A stretch of DNA of 64,000 bases from Paenibacillus sp. PL2-23 (GTDB lineage Bacteria; Bacillota; Bacilli; Paenibacillales; Paenibacillaceae), in assembly GCF_040834005.1 (NCBI RefSeq), contig NZ_CP162129.1, positions 2,132,001 to 2,196,000 on the forward strand. Direction: 5' to 3'. Position numbers and translations under genes: made by a program. Position 1 is the first letter of the stretch; the number at the start of each line of letters is the position of its first letter. This document shows positions 8,351-17,325 of this stretch, piece by piece. The notes below the pieces were generated by a model. It saw only the letters and a program-made list of their open reading frames with translations. It did no database searches and had not been told where the DNA came from.

Positions 8351-9622
8351 ATGAGTCATCTATCTATTGCAACTACCCCTCCAATGGGCTGGAACAGCTG
8401 GGATTGCTACGGCGCAAGCGTGACGGAGGAGGAAGTGTTAGGTAATGCGCAATATATGGCAGATCATATGCTGGAATTTGGTTGGGAATATGTGGTTGTC
8501 GACATTCAATGGTATGAGCCCGGCGCAAATTCGTCCATCTATCGTCCATTCGTGCCGCTGGTTATGGATGAGTATTCCCGCCTGGTGCCAGCGACAAACC
8601 GCTTTCCTTCGGCGGCCGGAGGCCGGGGCTTCAAGCCGCTGTCCGATCGTATTCACGGCATGGGGCTGAAATTCGGCATTCACATTATGAGAGGCATCCC
8701 AAGGCAAGCTGTGCATAATGATTCGCCTATACTTGGCACTTCCGTAACGGCAAGCCAGATTGCATCCAAAAATTCGATTTGCCAATGGAACACGGACATG
8801 TACGGCATTGATGCCGATAAGGAAGGCGCGCAAGCCTATTACGATTCTCTCTTTCAGCTGTATGCGTCATGGGGGGTCGACTTTGTCAAGGTGGATGACA
8901 TCTCCTTCCCTTATTCCGCCGGGGAGATTGAGCTGATCCGCCGCGCGATTGATCGTTGCGGCAGACCCATGGTGCTTAGCTTAAGCTGTGGACCGGCGCC
9001 GCTGGAGATGGCGGAGCATCTGAAAGCGAACGCCAACATGTGGCGTATGACGGCTGATTATTGGGATCGGTGGGAGGATCTGTTCGATGAATTCGACAAA
9101 TGCAATCAGTGGTCGGCTCATGTAGGCGAGGGTCACTGGCCGGATGCGGACATGCTGCCGCTTGGTCATCTTGCGATCCGCTCGTATGAGCACGGCATCG
9201 GAGATCGCTGGACTCGCTTTACCCATGAAGAGCAGATGACGATGATGACGTTATGGAGCATCTTCCGCTCCCCCTTAATGGTGGGCGGGGAATTGCGCGA
9301 CAATGATGAGTGGACCTTATCCTTGCTCACGAATCCGGAGGTTCTGCGTTTGGTGACTCATTCCTCTGGCGGCCGCCAGCTGTTCCGGCGGGGGGATGCA
9401 GTGGCGTGGACGGCAACGGATGTTGACGGAAGCACATACCTTGCATTATTTAATACGGGTGTGACTCCGCTCAACATGGAGGTAGCGCTTGATCTGATGA
9501 AGCTGAGCGGCACGTACCAGCTGCGGGATCTATGGGCGCTTGAGGACCTCGGTGCTGCTGAAAGCCGAGTAGCTGCAGAAGTGCTGCCGCATGGCGCTCG
9601 ATTATTTAAGCTATCGGTATAA
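8351..9622 (+). CDS. Glycoside hydrolase family 27 enzyme (alpha-galactosidase-like)
   Basis: This 423-residue retaining glycosidase has a GH27 catalytic barrel starting with PPMGWNSWDCYG and a small C-terminal beta domain. The predicted nucleophile is D182 (FVKVDDI) and the acid/base D236 (RMTADYW). There is no signal peptide, so it acts on imported oligosaccharides in the cytoplasm. GH27 covers alpha-galactosidases, alpha-N-acetylgalactosaminidases, beta-L-arabinopyranosidases and isomalto-dextranases; the nucleophile motif differs from the common KYD form, so specificity is open. GGGGAGG lies 9 nt before the ATG. It is divergent from the YesN-type regulator, its probable controller. Confidence 0.88.
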   Translation: MSHLSIATTPPMGWNSWDCYGASVTEEEVLGNAQYMADHMLEFGWEYVVVDIQWYEPGANSSIYRPFVPLVMDEYSRLVPATNRFPSAAGGRGFKPLSDRIHGMGLKFGIHIMRGIPRQAVHNDSPILGTSVTASQIASKNSICQWNTDMYGIDADKEGAQAYYDSLFQLYASWGVDFVKVDDISFPYSAGEIELIRRAIDRCGRPMVLSLSCGPAPLEMAEHLKANANMWRMTADYWDRWEDLFDEFDKCNQWSAHVGEGHWPDADMLPLGHLAIRSYEHGIGDRWTRFTHEEQMTMMTLWSIFRSPLMVGGELRDNDEWTLSLLTNPEVLRLVTHSSGGRQLFRRGDAVAWTATDVDGSTYLALFNTGVTPLNMEVALDLMKLSGTYQLRDLWALEDLGAAESRVAAEVLPHGARLFKLSV

Positions 9623-9628
9623 AGGGAA

Positions 9629-9663
9629 TGACAAAGGAGCGCCAATTGGCGCTCCTTTTGTCA
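9629..9663. terminator. Terminator after the GH27 gene
   Basis: TGACAAAGGAGCGCC / GGCGCTCCTTTTGTCA forms a perfect 15-bp stem with an AATT loop seven bases after the stop codon. The arm carries TTTT. It could serve both strands, although the next gene on the minus strand ends 114 bp away. Confidence 0.85.
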
Positions 9664-9776
9664 CCACAATAGAATTTATAAGTTTGCGAGCATTCGAAAA
9701 CGGAAATTCTATTTGGCGATAAATCCTACATCTAAACGCGGTCGCTCATCTTTGAAAGGCCTCGATAGAGGATTTC

Positions 9777-10682
9777 TCATTGAATAAATAATTTGTTCAC
9801 TGGCATAAAGGTTTCCGCCTTGCGGAATTTGGCCGGCGACATACCCAGCCAATGCTTGAATACCTTGGAGAAATAATTGCCGCTTGCGAAGCCAACGGCT
9901 TCAGCGATCTCCTCAACGGAGAGCGCTGTTGTTCGCAGCAGCTCGGCTGCACGCTCAATACGAAGCTTGTTCACATACTCCAGAGGCGTATTCCCCATAT
10001 GCTTCTGGAACAGTCGCACAAAATAATATTTAGACAATCCAGCCGCCTGGGCAAGCTGCTCCAAGCTTTCAATTCCCTTGTAATCCATCTCAATGTACTG
10101 GAGAACCTGAGCAATCGGCTCCGGAAGCCGCTCGTCCTTCGGTAATAGGGGATGGTCTCCAAGCAGCAGCATCATGAATCGGTAAGCGGCGTCAGAAGCC
10201 TCGAAGGGCGAGGCGAGCAGACGGTTCTCCGCTTTGTCGAGAAGATTGGACAAGTAGCGAATGACTGGTGCGTCTCGATTAAGCTCTACAACACAGCCGT
10301 TCTTCGCTTGGTACGCCTCCGCCAATGAGACGGCCAGCGGTCCGTGCAGCATGATGTACATAAATTCCCACACTCCGCCTGCTGGTGGAAGTCCGTAATG
10401 ATGCTCCCCGGGAATCGTGACCAGGAATGCCTTGCCGGTAGTTGTCTGAACCTCCGTGTTGCCCAGTCTCAGACTGCCCTGTCCGGATAATGTATATTGG
10501 AACAGCACATGCTCTCTCTCGCTTCGGTGTGCGCCGTCCCACTGATAAGCGGGGTCATCAAGCTTCTCCCAGCCAAGGGATGACAGCTGGATCGGCATGG
10601 GCATCCACTGATCCTTGAACAAATACCCGTAATTTCTTCGCATAATCGGTTGATAAGCCACGTGTAATCCGCCCTCCGTCAT
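9777..10682 (-). CDS. AraC family transcriptional regulator (cupin sensor)
   Basis: This 301-residue regulator has an N-terminal cupin-like sugar-binding half (about 1-150, with PGEHHYGLPP) and a C-terminal AraC double helix-turn-helix (about 185-290) ending GMSPAKFRKAETF. The first ATG has little ribosome-binding sequence. GTG 10661 is preceded by GGAGGG at about 10 nt and may be the true start, giving 294 residues. It is divergent from the giant S-layer glycosidase gene, with an inverted repeat in the shared promoter region, so that gene is the likely target. The ligand is unknown. Confidence 0.9.
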   Translation of the reverse strand: MTEGGLHVAYQPIMRRNYGYLFKDQWMPMPIQLSSLGWEKLDDPAYQWDGAHRSEREHVLFQYTLSGQGSLRLGNTEVQTTTGKAFLVTIPGEHHYGLPPAGGVWEFMYIMLHGPLAVSLAEAYQAKNGCVVELNRDAPVIRYLSNLLDKAENRLLASPFEASDAAYRFMMLLLGDHPLLPKDERLPEPIAQVLQYIEMDYKGIESLEQLAQAAGLSKYYFVRLFQKHMGNTPLEYVNKLRIERAAELLRTTALSVEEIAEAVGFASGNYFSKVFKHWLGMSPAKFRKAETFMPVNKLFIQ

Positions 10683-10697
10683 CCGTTCCGTCTATTG

Positions 10698-10739
10698 TCA
10701 ATTCCTCTTAATCACTATAGCTGGAAAAGAGGGAATTGA
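10698..10739. promoter_or_regulatory. Inverted repeat between AraC gene and giant glycosidase
   Basis: TCAATTCCTCTT (10698-10709) is matched by AAGAGGGAATTGA (10727-10739), an inverted copy with one inserted G and a 17-bp spacer. It is the most evident operator candidate in this divergent region. The binding protein is not known. Confidence 0.4.
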
Positions 10740-10834
10740 AAAGCAATATTCAGCATGCAGGGAATAAGCTTGTGCTGACACAGTTATATATTTTCCCCCT
10801 GCCATTAACAAAATTAACGCCTGTACGACTAGTT

Positions 10835-10848
10835 TGGAAGCGCTTAAC
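10835..10848 (+). promoter_or_regulatory. Cre-like box upstream of the giant glycosidase
   Basis: TGGAAGCGCTTAAC carries the AAGCGCTT core of CcpA sites but departs from consensus in the final bases. It lies about 47 bp before the start codon. Catabolite control is inferred. Confidence 0.45.
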
Positions 10849-10895
10849 ATTAGAATTGAAACATCATTTTGCTAAGGCGGAAAGGAGCTTATGAA

Positions 10896-13800
10896 ATGAA
10901 AACAAGGAGGGCAATATCGTTATGGCTGACCATTGTGATGGCGTCGCTTTCACTGGTGGGAATCGGGCCTATGCATGAAGTTCAAGCTGCGAGCGAGCCG
11001 CAGAACCTGGTCCTCAATCCCGGCTTTGAGGAGGATGGAGGCTACAAGAAGCCGCCAAGCCGGTGGACAGTAACGGGCAGCGCCGCATTCTACGCTCAGA
11101 ACACTCAATACAATGATGTGCCAAGAAGCGGGGGGCATCTAGGCAATTTCTACAGTCCGGATGCGTACCAGACGACCGTATCGCAGACCGTCGCTGTACC
11201 TGACGGCCTGTACAACGTGGAGCTGTGGTATGCCGCTTGGGAATATAATGCGGGGTCGGCTCTTACGGTGAAGACCGCGAGCGGCCATACGGTCTCCACA
11301 CCTTTCACAGCCCATCTGGGCAAGGGTAATTATACAAAGGCGGAGCTCAAGGATATTCTGATAACAGGAGGGAGCGCAACGATCGAGATCCATGTGGATA
11401 ACATTGGAGGCAAGCCCTTCTATATCGACGATGTGAGCATGACCTTCTCGAAGCCCTTGGTTCCTGTGGAGCAGGGAGAGGCTACTCTGTATCCAGCGCC
11501 CGAAGGCATGGATGCCTCCGCTTTGTACGGGGTGAAGGTGAATGGCGAAGCATCCTTCACCTACCAGAATGTGAATAACCATCCCGATACGTATACATCC
11601 GGCAAAGGTGACAACGTGTCTTGGACAAGCTTCGCCATGAATGGCGGAAGTGTGGAGATTGAGGTCACGAAGCTGGACGGGAGCCCCATTGGAGCAGCGG
11701 TGGTACGGCCGCTCGATGAGGGCATACAGCCTGCAGTCGACGGGAACAAGCTGACCTTCACTCTTACAAAGCCGTCCAAGCTGTCCGTAGAGCTGGACGG
11801 AGATCTGAAGAACAAGCTGTTCATCTTCGCCGATCCTCCAGAGGATGCTTCCCGCATTCCCAATCCAGAGGATCCCCAAGTAGCGGTATACGAGCCGGGA
11901 GAGCATAATCTGAATACGGATGGCGTGCTGCAGACGGGGAAAACGATTTATTTTAAGCCGGGTATCCACGATTTGGGCTCTGAGGCGACCTACAGCCTGC
12001 AATCGGGCCAGACGGTGTATGTTGCTCCGGGCGCCTATGTGATCGGCTCCTTCACAGCCAACGGCAAGCGGGATATCTCCATTCTGGGCAGAGGCGTCAT
12101 ATCGGGAGAGAAGAAGTCCCATGACGGGAGATGGGGCGTAGATGGCTTGCTTGTGTTCTTCAACATTCGCGCCTTCGAGATCGACGGTCCTACGCTGCTC
12201 GACAGCCCGGGCTTTAACGTAGCCAACTATACGTCAATCTCCGAGGATCCCAATGATCTGAATGTGTATAAGAACGTCAAGATGATTGGCTGGCGCCATA
12301 ATACTGACGGCATTCATCCTATCGGCAACAGCGAGGTCGAAGATATCTTCTTCTTCGGTAATGACGATGCGATCGATATCGGTCAAGGCATCTCATACCT
12401 GACGGTCCGCGATGTGGTAGCCTGGCAGAACAAAAACGGCTCCGTCCTGCTCATCAGCTGGAATGGCGAATACGCGGATCGGGTGTTCGTGGACAATATC
12501 GACGTCATTCACTACGACACGCATGGGGGGAACAACGGCCATGTTATTCTAGCTTTGCATGGCGGCGGCAATCCCGGCGATCTTCGCAACTTCACCATAC
12601 AAGATGTAAGGGTGGAGCAATTCAATGGAAGCTCCAAGAGCTTCATTGGACTCAGTATTACCAAAACGGAGTTTGCCAGCGGCAAAAACTTCGGCAAAAT
12701 CGGTCATATGTATTTCAAGGATATCCGAATTGATCAGCCTACAAGCGGCAATCTCATAAGCGGTCTGCCTCTGGAGGAGGCGCCTGACAGCAAGGTATCC
12801 CATCTGGTCTTCGACAATTTGACCGTGAACGGAAAGGTTGTGGACAGTCTGTCAGGCGCAGGCATCATGACGGACGCCACCTCCCAGGATATTGTGTTCG
12901 TGCACAACAACAAAGTGCAGAACTGGAGCCTTGAAGAGCAGGATGGCGAGCATACGCCAACGGACTGGACGGTTCATGGCGATACCGATGCTTATCGGAC
13001 AGGAAAGGCGCAAGGCTTGACTCTTGTGACGGAGGAGTCCGGCAGGAAGATATCCAATCCAACCGGTGCCGCGTTAGGCTCAAGGTACGGCATTCATCAA
13101 GCCGCAGAGCCCTATCAGGTTTCAACACGCCAAACGATAACCGGCTTGCCTGCGGATACGTATTCGCTTAGCGCATGGGTGAAGTCCAGCGGCGGCCAGA
13201 ATGATGCCGCCATGGAAATCTCCGGTCATGGGGGCGATCCGGTGTCCGTGGATATTCCCGCCTCGGACAGTTGGACAAAGATTGTTCTGAAGGATGTTGA
13301 GGTAAGCTCCGGCACAGCTATTATAGACTTTAAGTCTAATGCCAATGCCGGCAACTGGATGTACTTTGATCATGTGGTGTTCGGCAAGCAGTTCTTCTAT
13401 CAGACAGCGACGGAGGCTTCCGGCTTCCAGGCCAAGGCGGTTATGGGAACGCCGGGTCTCGATGGCTTCATTGATCCCGTGTGGGAGAAGGCGCCCATGC
13501 AGAAGGCTAATTTCCTGCGTCTGGGAGAGAATGCCGTAACCGGATTCTATCGATTGCTGTGGGATGAACAATATCTGTACCTGCTGGCACAGGTTCAATC
13601 CAGCTCGCCATTTAATACTGAAGCGGAAGCGATCTGGAACAGAGATAGCATTGAATGGTTCCTGGATGAGAATCACGCCCAAGGTAATGTGTATGATGGC
13701 GATGACAGGCATGTCATACTGGATGCTAACAATCAAGCACAGGCATTCGATCAGGTGGGGCTGGGCGGCGTGACATCGGTTGTACGCCAAAGCGGCAGCG

Positions 13801-16800
13801 GATTGGTGGCAGAGGTTCGCATCCCCTTCCAGGCTGAGCGCAAAATCGGAGATGTGCTTGGCTTTGACCTGCAGGTGAACAGCACGGGTGGGACGACTGA
13901 GCGGCAATCCATTACGGGATGGTCAGGTCCGCAGAATGAATCGGATCAGAAGCCTTCCGTATGGGGAGAGGTTACTTTATCCGGCTACGAGGCGGAAGCT
14001 GTTAGGGGCACGCCGACCACAACCGAAATCGTGGATTCCGAATGGGAGCATGTGCCTTCTGTAGCCATCGATCAGATTCGAATGGGAGATAGCGCGACGA
14101 CGGGCACCCTTCAAGCGATGTGGGATGCTGACAACCTGTATCTTCTGGCCGACATTGATGGCCAAACGGATTTGAATATGACCAACAGTCATATTTGGGA
14201 AAATGATTCCGTCGAGTTTTTTGTGAATCCCGATAACTCCAAGCGGCTGTCTTATGGTTCGAAGGATCGTCATTTTATCGTGAACGCGAACAATAAGGTG
14301 CAAAATTTCGATCAGGTGGGACTGGAGGGCGTTGGAACGCTCGCCCAAACGGATGGTCATGACTATCGCGTTATGGCGATCATCCCGTTCACCGATGGGT
14401 TAAAGGCGGGAGACATTCTAGGGTATGACAGCCAAATTAACAGCACAGGCGGGTCGGTGAACCGCGTATCCATTACGGGATGGTCCGGCGCGCAGAATTT
14501 GTCAGACGCCAGTCCTGCCGTTTGGGGAAGCTTGAAGCTGGTTGGTTATGAAGCGGAGGCGGTGAAGGGTACGCCGTCGATGGAGCTCTCCAAGCTTGAT
14601 CCGATATGGAATGGTGCGCCATCCTATCCTATCAACCAGCTGCGTCTGGGCACAGAGCTGCTGGAGGGCACGTTCCAGCTGATGTGGGATGATACGGATC
14701 TGTATGCGCTCATTCAAGCTGAAGCAGACTATGTGCTGAATCATGAGAATGTGAACATCTGGGAGAGAGATGCCGCTGAGGTATTCCTTGACGAGGATAA
14801 CAGCAAGAGCCTGAGCTATTCCACGACGGATCGTCATCTTATCGTATCCTATATGAATGATATTCGTCCGTTCAAAAATATGGATTTGGAAGGCGTGGTC
14901 ACAAGCGCCAAGCAAACCGAGCAAGGCTTTATGATTGCGATGAAGATACCCTTCCAGTTCCAGCATGTTGTCGGGGATCGGATCGGCTTTGATTCGCAGC
15001 TGGACAGCACACAAGGCACAACCGCACGCCAGTCCATTACGGGTTGGTCGGGCCCTGAGAACATGTCCAGCACATCGCCGTCTTATCTGGGCACAGTTAC
15101 GCTGAAGGATGCTCCTCCAAGCCATGATCAATTGGCGGCGTCTGCGATTTATTCCGATTCTCGTACACTGGTCGCAGGCAATCCAGAACGCTCGAGAACT
15201 AAGGCTTCCGTCAAGGGCTTCAGCGAGGATGGCGGGAATATCAACCTCGCATCGGCTGTTGTGCGCTACTTCAGCGATGCGCCCCATATTGCGAAGGCGG
15301 CTTCAGATGGGACCATCACAGCTGTGACGGAAGGGGAAGCCCTTATCTGGGCTGAGGTAGAGCTGAATGGCGCCAAGGTGATGACGAACCATATTGGCTT
15401 CAGAGTGAAGGCTCCGTCTGCTATGCCGAATCTGGCCCATAATGGCGACTTTGAGTCCGATACCGGTTATGCCAATCCGCCGAGCCATTGGACGGTAACA
15501 GGCACAGCGGGCGCATTCTACGGTATGGGAGACGAATATGGCGCCAACCAGCGCAGCGGAGAACAGGTGGGCAATTTCTATAGCAATGAGGCATTTGCTT
15601 CCACCGTAACACAGACTCTGACGCAATTGCCAAGCGGCATGTATGAGCTGGAGTTTTGGCATAAAGGCTACGGTCTGAACAGCGGCTACGGCGGCGTAAG
15701 AGTGGGTGAACAGCTGTACAAGGCCGCCCTGACCGATACGTCGAATACGTATACCAAATTGACCGTAGCTGATATTGAAGTTACAGATGGCACAGCTTCA
15801 CTGGAGTTTCATGTGAATGGCAAAAAAGGAACGCCTATGTATCTGGACGATATCGTATTCCGCGCGGCTGCTCCCAAGTCCTCGGATGCAGATGCAGCGG
15901 ATCTGATCGTTGCAGGCCAATACGTGGAGGGAGTTAAGCCTACACAGACCGAATATGTCTATTCCTTGCCGGCGGGTACTGTGAATGTGCCGTCTGTATC
16001 GGCTGTAGCGTATGATTCCAAAGCCAATGTTCAGGTAACATTGCCAACGGCCCTGCCGGGGACTGCAACAATTGTGATTACTGCGGAGGACGGGACGACT
16101 AAGAAGCAATATCAGCTTCGCATGGAGGTTAAGGATAGCTCCAATCCGCAGATACCGTCATTCCCAGTCCCGATTAGCGGAGCCGCAGGGGATACGCAGC
16201 CTAAGGTTAGTACGCAGAATGGCACGACGGTCATTGAGTTGAGCAAGGGAGCAAGCCGTGCTTCCATTCCTGTCGCTCAGCTCCAAGGCAAAGGAATGGC
16301 AGTGAAGAGGGGTGCCATTGAAGTCCTGCTGGATCAGGACACGGTGGATGCCATGAGAGCGAAGCTGGGTGACTGGGCAGGAGCGTCAGTGGTAATCGAG
16401 CTGGAAGAGGCTGCTCAAGCTCCACAAGCCGGCACCAACGAATTCGGAGCGGCGCTGAAGCCTAATGGACGCATGTATGAGATTAGTGTAGCGCTCCAAT
16501 CCCGTACTGGCGAGCTGGTTAAAGCGGAAAGCAAGCTTGCAGGGATAAGCTTGAGTCTGCCGTATGAGGCCGCTATGGCGGATGAAGAGCTGCTTGGGAT
16601 CTATTATTGGAATGAAGACATGAAGAAGTGGCAATATGTTGGCGGTCAGCTGGATGCAAGCCAACATACTATTCAAGCCAGCCTGCAGCATTTCAGCACT
16701 TATGCCGTAATGGAATACAGAGGCGAATTCGCTGACGTTCCAGCTTCCCATTGGTCCAGCAGAGCTGTACAGGTGCTGGCAGCCAAAGGTATCGTACACG

Positions 16801-17273
16801 GCAAGACGGAGCAGCATTTCGCTCCCCAAGCATCTGTCACAAGAGCAGAGTTCATGAAGCTGCTGGTGCAAGCGTTAGGGCTGACGCTTGAGAATGGCTC
16901 GGAGTCCACATTCGAGGATGTTGAAGCTGGCTCCTGGTACGAGCCCTATGTCCGCGCGGCTCAGCAAGCAGGACTGGTGCAAGGCGATGATCAAGGCCGA
17001 TTCTCACCAGAGAGCGTGATAACTAGGGAGGCCATGGCGGTCCTTCTGGCAAGGGCTTGGACCATCCAAGGCACAGGGTCATGGAGCAAGGAAGAGAGGC
17101 TCGCCCCATATACCGATGGCAACAAAGTATCGGACTGGGCGATGGAAGAGGTAAATACAGCCATTCAGCTTGGTCTCATGCAAGGCAAGAGCGGGGATGT
17201 ATTCGCCCCAGGCGACAAGGTGAGCCGCGCTGAAGCGGCGCAAGGCATCTATAACTTTATAGCTAAGCAATAG
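10896..17273 (+). CDS. Giant S-layer-anchored modular glycosidase (clan GH-N beta-helix, triple CBM9-like, three SLH)
   Basis: This 2125-residue secreted enzyme is anchored to the cell wall. Approximate order: signal peptide (1-32); jelly-roll CBM (36-187); beta-sandwich (212-324) leading into a right-handed beta-helix (329-660) with NTDG at 469-472 and NDDA at 489-492, the acid pattern of clan GH-N (GH28/GH49); second CBM-like domain (678-832); three tandem CBM9/DOMON-like repeats (845-1028, 1030-1212, 1215-1402); Big-like domain; a CBM homologous to the first (1510-1658); cadherin-like domain; linker domain; three SLH repeats (1945-2125). Start ATG 10896 has AAAGGAG 8 nt upstream; ATG 10869 lacks one. 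It probably cuts a polymer at the surface and feeds the importer. The sandwich-plus-helix layout favours GH49-like activity, but polygalacturonase-type activity is possible. Confidence 0.88.
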   Translation: MKTRRAISLWLTIVMASLSLVGIGPMHEVQAASEPQNLVLNPGFEEDGGYKKPPSRWTVTGSAAFYAQNTQYNDVPRSGGHLGNFYSPDAYQTTVSQTVAVPDGLYNVELWYAAWEYNAGSALTVKTASGHTVSTPFTAHLGKGNYTKAELKDILITGGSATIEIHVDNIGGKPFYIDDVSMTFSKPLVPVEQGEATLYPAPEGMDASALYGVKVNGEASFTYQNVNNHPDTYTSGKGDNVSWTSFAMNGGSVEIEVTKLDGSPIGAAVVRPLDEGIQPAVDGNKLTFTLTKPSKLSVELDGDLKNKLFIFADPPEDASRIPNPEDPQVAVYEPGEHNLNTDGVLQTGKTIYFKPGIHDLGSEATYSLQSGQTVYVAPGAYVIGSFTANGKRDISILGRGVISGEKKSHDGRWGVDGLLVFFNIRAFEIDGPTLLDSPGFNVANYTSISEDPNDLNVYKNVKMIGWRHNTDGIHPIGNSEVEDIFFFGNDDAIDIGQGISYLTVRDVVAWQNKNGSVLLISWNGEYADRVFVDNIDVIHYDTHGGNNGHVILALHGGGNPGDLRNFTIQDVRVEQFNGSSKSFIGLSITKTEFASGKNFGKIGHMYFKDIRIDQPTSGNLISGLPLEEAPDSKVSHLVFDNLTVNGKVVDSLSGAGIMTDATSQDIVFVHNNKVQNWSLEEQDGEHTPTDWTVHGDTDAYRTGKAQGLTLVTEESGRKISNPTGAALGSRYGIHQAAEPYQVSTRQTITGLPADTYSLSAWVKSSGGQNDAAMEISGHGGDPVSVDIPASDSWTKIVLKDVEVSSGTAIIDFKSNANAGNWMYFDHVVFGKQFFYQTATEASGFQAKAVMGTPGLDGFIDPVWEKAPMQKANFLRLGENAVTGFYRLLWDEQYLYLLAQVQSSSPFNTEAEAIWNRDSIEWFLDENHAQGNVYDGDDRHVILDANNQAQAFDQVGLGGVTSVVRQSGSGLVAEVRIPFQAERKIGDVLGFDLQVNSTGGTTERQSITGWSGPQNESDQKPSVWGEVTLSGYEAEAVRGTPTTTEIVDSEWEHVPSVAIDQIRMGDSATTGTLQAMWDADNLYLLADIDGQTDLNMTNSHIWENDSVEFFVNPDNSKRLSYGSKDRHFIVNANNKVQNFDQVGLEGVGTLAQTDGHDYRVMAIIPFTDGLKAGDILGYDSQINSTGGSVNRVSITGWSGAQNLSDASPAVWGSLKLVGYEAEAVKGTPSMELSKLDPIWNGAPSYPINQLRLGTELLEGTFQLMWDDTDLYALIQAEADYVLNHENVNIWERDAAEVFLDEDNSKSLSYSTTDRHLIVSYMNDIRPFKNMDLEGVVTSAKQTEQGFMIAMKIPFQFQHVVGDRIGFDSQLDSTQGTTARQSITGWSGPENMSSTSPSYLGTVTLKDAPPSHDQLAASAIYSDSRTLVAGNPERSRTKASVKGFSEDGGNINLASAVVRYFSDAPHIAKAASDGTITAVTEGEALIWAEVELNGAKVMTNHIGFRVKAPSAMPNLAHNGDFESDTGYANPPSHWTVTGTAGAFYGMGDEYGANQRSGEQVGNFYSNEAFASTVTQTLTQLPSGMYELEFWHKGYGLNSGYGGVRVGEQLYKAALTDTSNTYTKLTVADIEVTDGTASLEFHVNGKKGTPMYLDDIVFRAAAPKSSDADAADLIVAGQYVEGVKPTQTEYVYSLPAGTVNVPSVSAVAYDSKANVQVTLPTALPGTATIVITAEDGTTKKQYQLRMEVKDSSNPQIPSFPVPISGAAGDTQPKVSTQNGTTVIELSKGASRASIPVAQLQGKGMAVKRGAIEVLLDQDTVDAMRAKLGDWAGASVVIELEEAAQAPQAGTNEFGAALKPNGRMYEISVALQSRTGELVKAESKLAGISLSLPYEAAMADEELLGIYYWNEDMKKWQYVGGQLDASQHTIQASLQHFSTYAVMEYRGEFADVPASHWSSRAVQVLAAKGIVHGKTEQHFAPQASVTRAEFMKLLVQALGLTLENGSESTFEDVEAGSWYEPYVRAAQQAGLVQGDDQGRFSPESVITREAMAVLLARAWTIQGTGSWSKEERLAPYTDGNKVSDWAMEEVNTAIQLGLMQGKSGDVFAPGDKVSRAEAAQGIYNFIAKQ

Positions 17274-17282
17274 CAGAACAGA

Positions 17283-17315
17283 AGGGGCTCCGCCGAATAT
17301 CGGCGGAGCCCCTCT
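17283..17315. terminator. Convergent terminator after the giant glycosidase
   Basis: GGGGCTCCGCCGA / TCGGCGGAGCCCC forms a 13-bp stem with a short loop. It lies between two convergent genes, close to both stops (17273 and 17326), so it probably serves both. Confidence 0.8.
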
Positions 17316-17325
17316 CATACTGTCA

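Noticed and set aside
10869-10895. Upstream start of the giant glycosidase at ATG 10869
   Set aside because: It would place nine extra residues before the signal peptide and has no ribosome binding site, while ATG 10896 has AAAGGAG at 8 nt.
11139-12122. 327-codon open frame opposite the giant glycosidase, and similar ones at 13122-13907 and 14502-15287
   Set aside because: All lie inside a clear multi-domain coding sequence on the other strand and have shadow-like composition.
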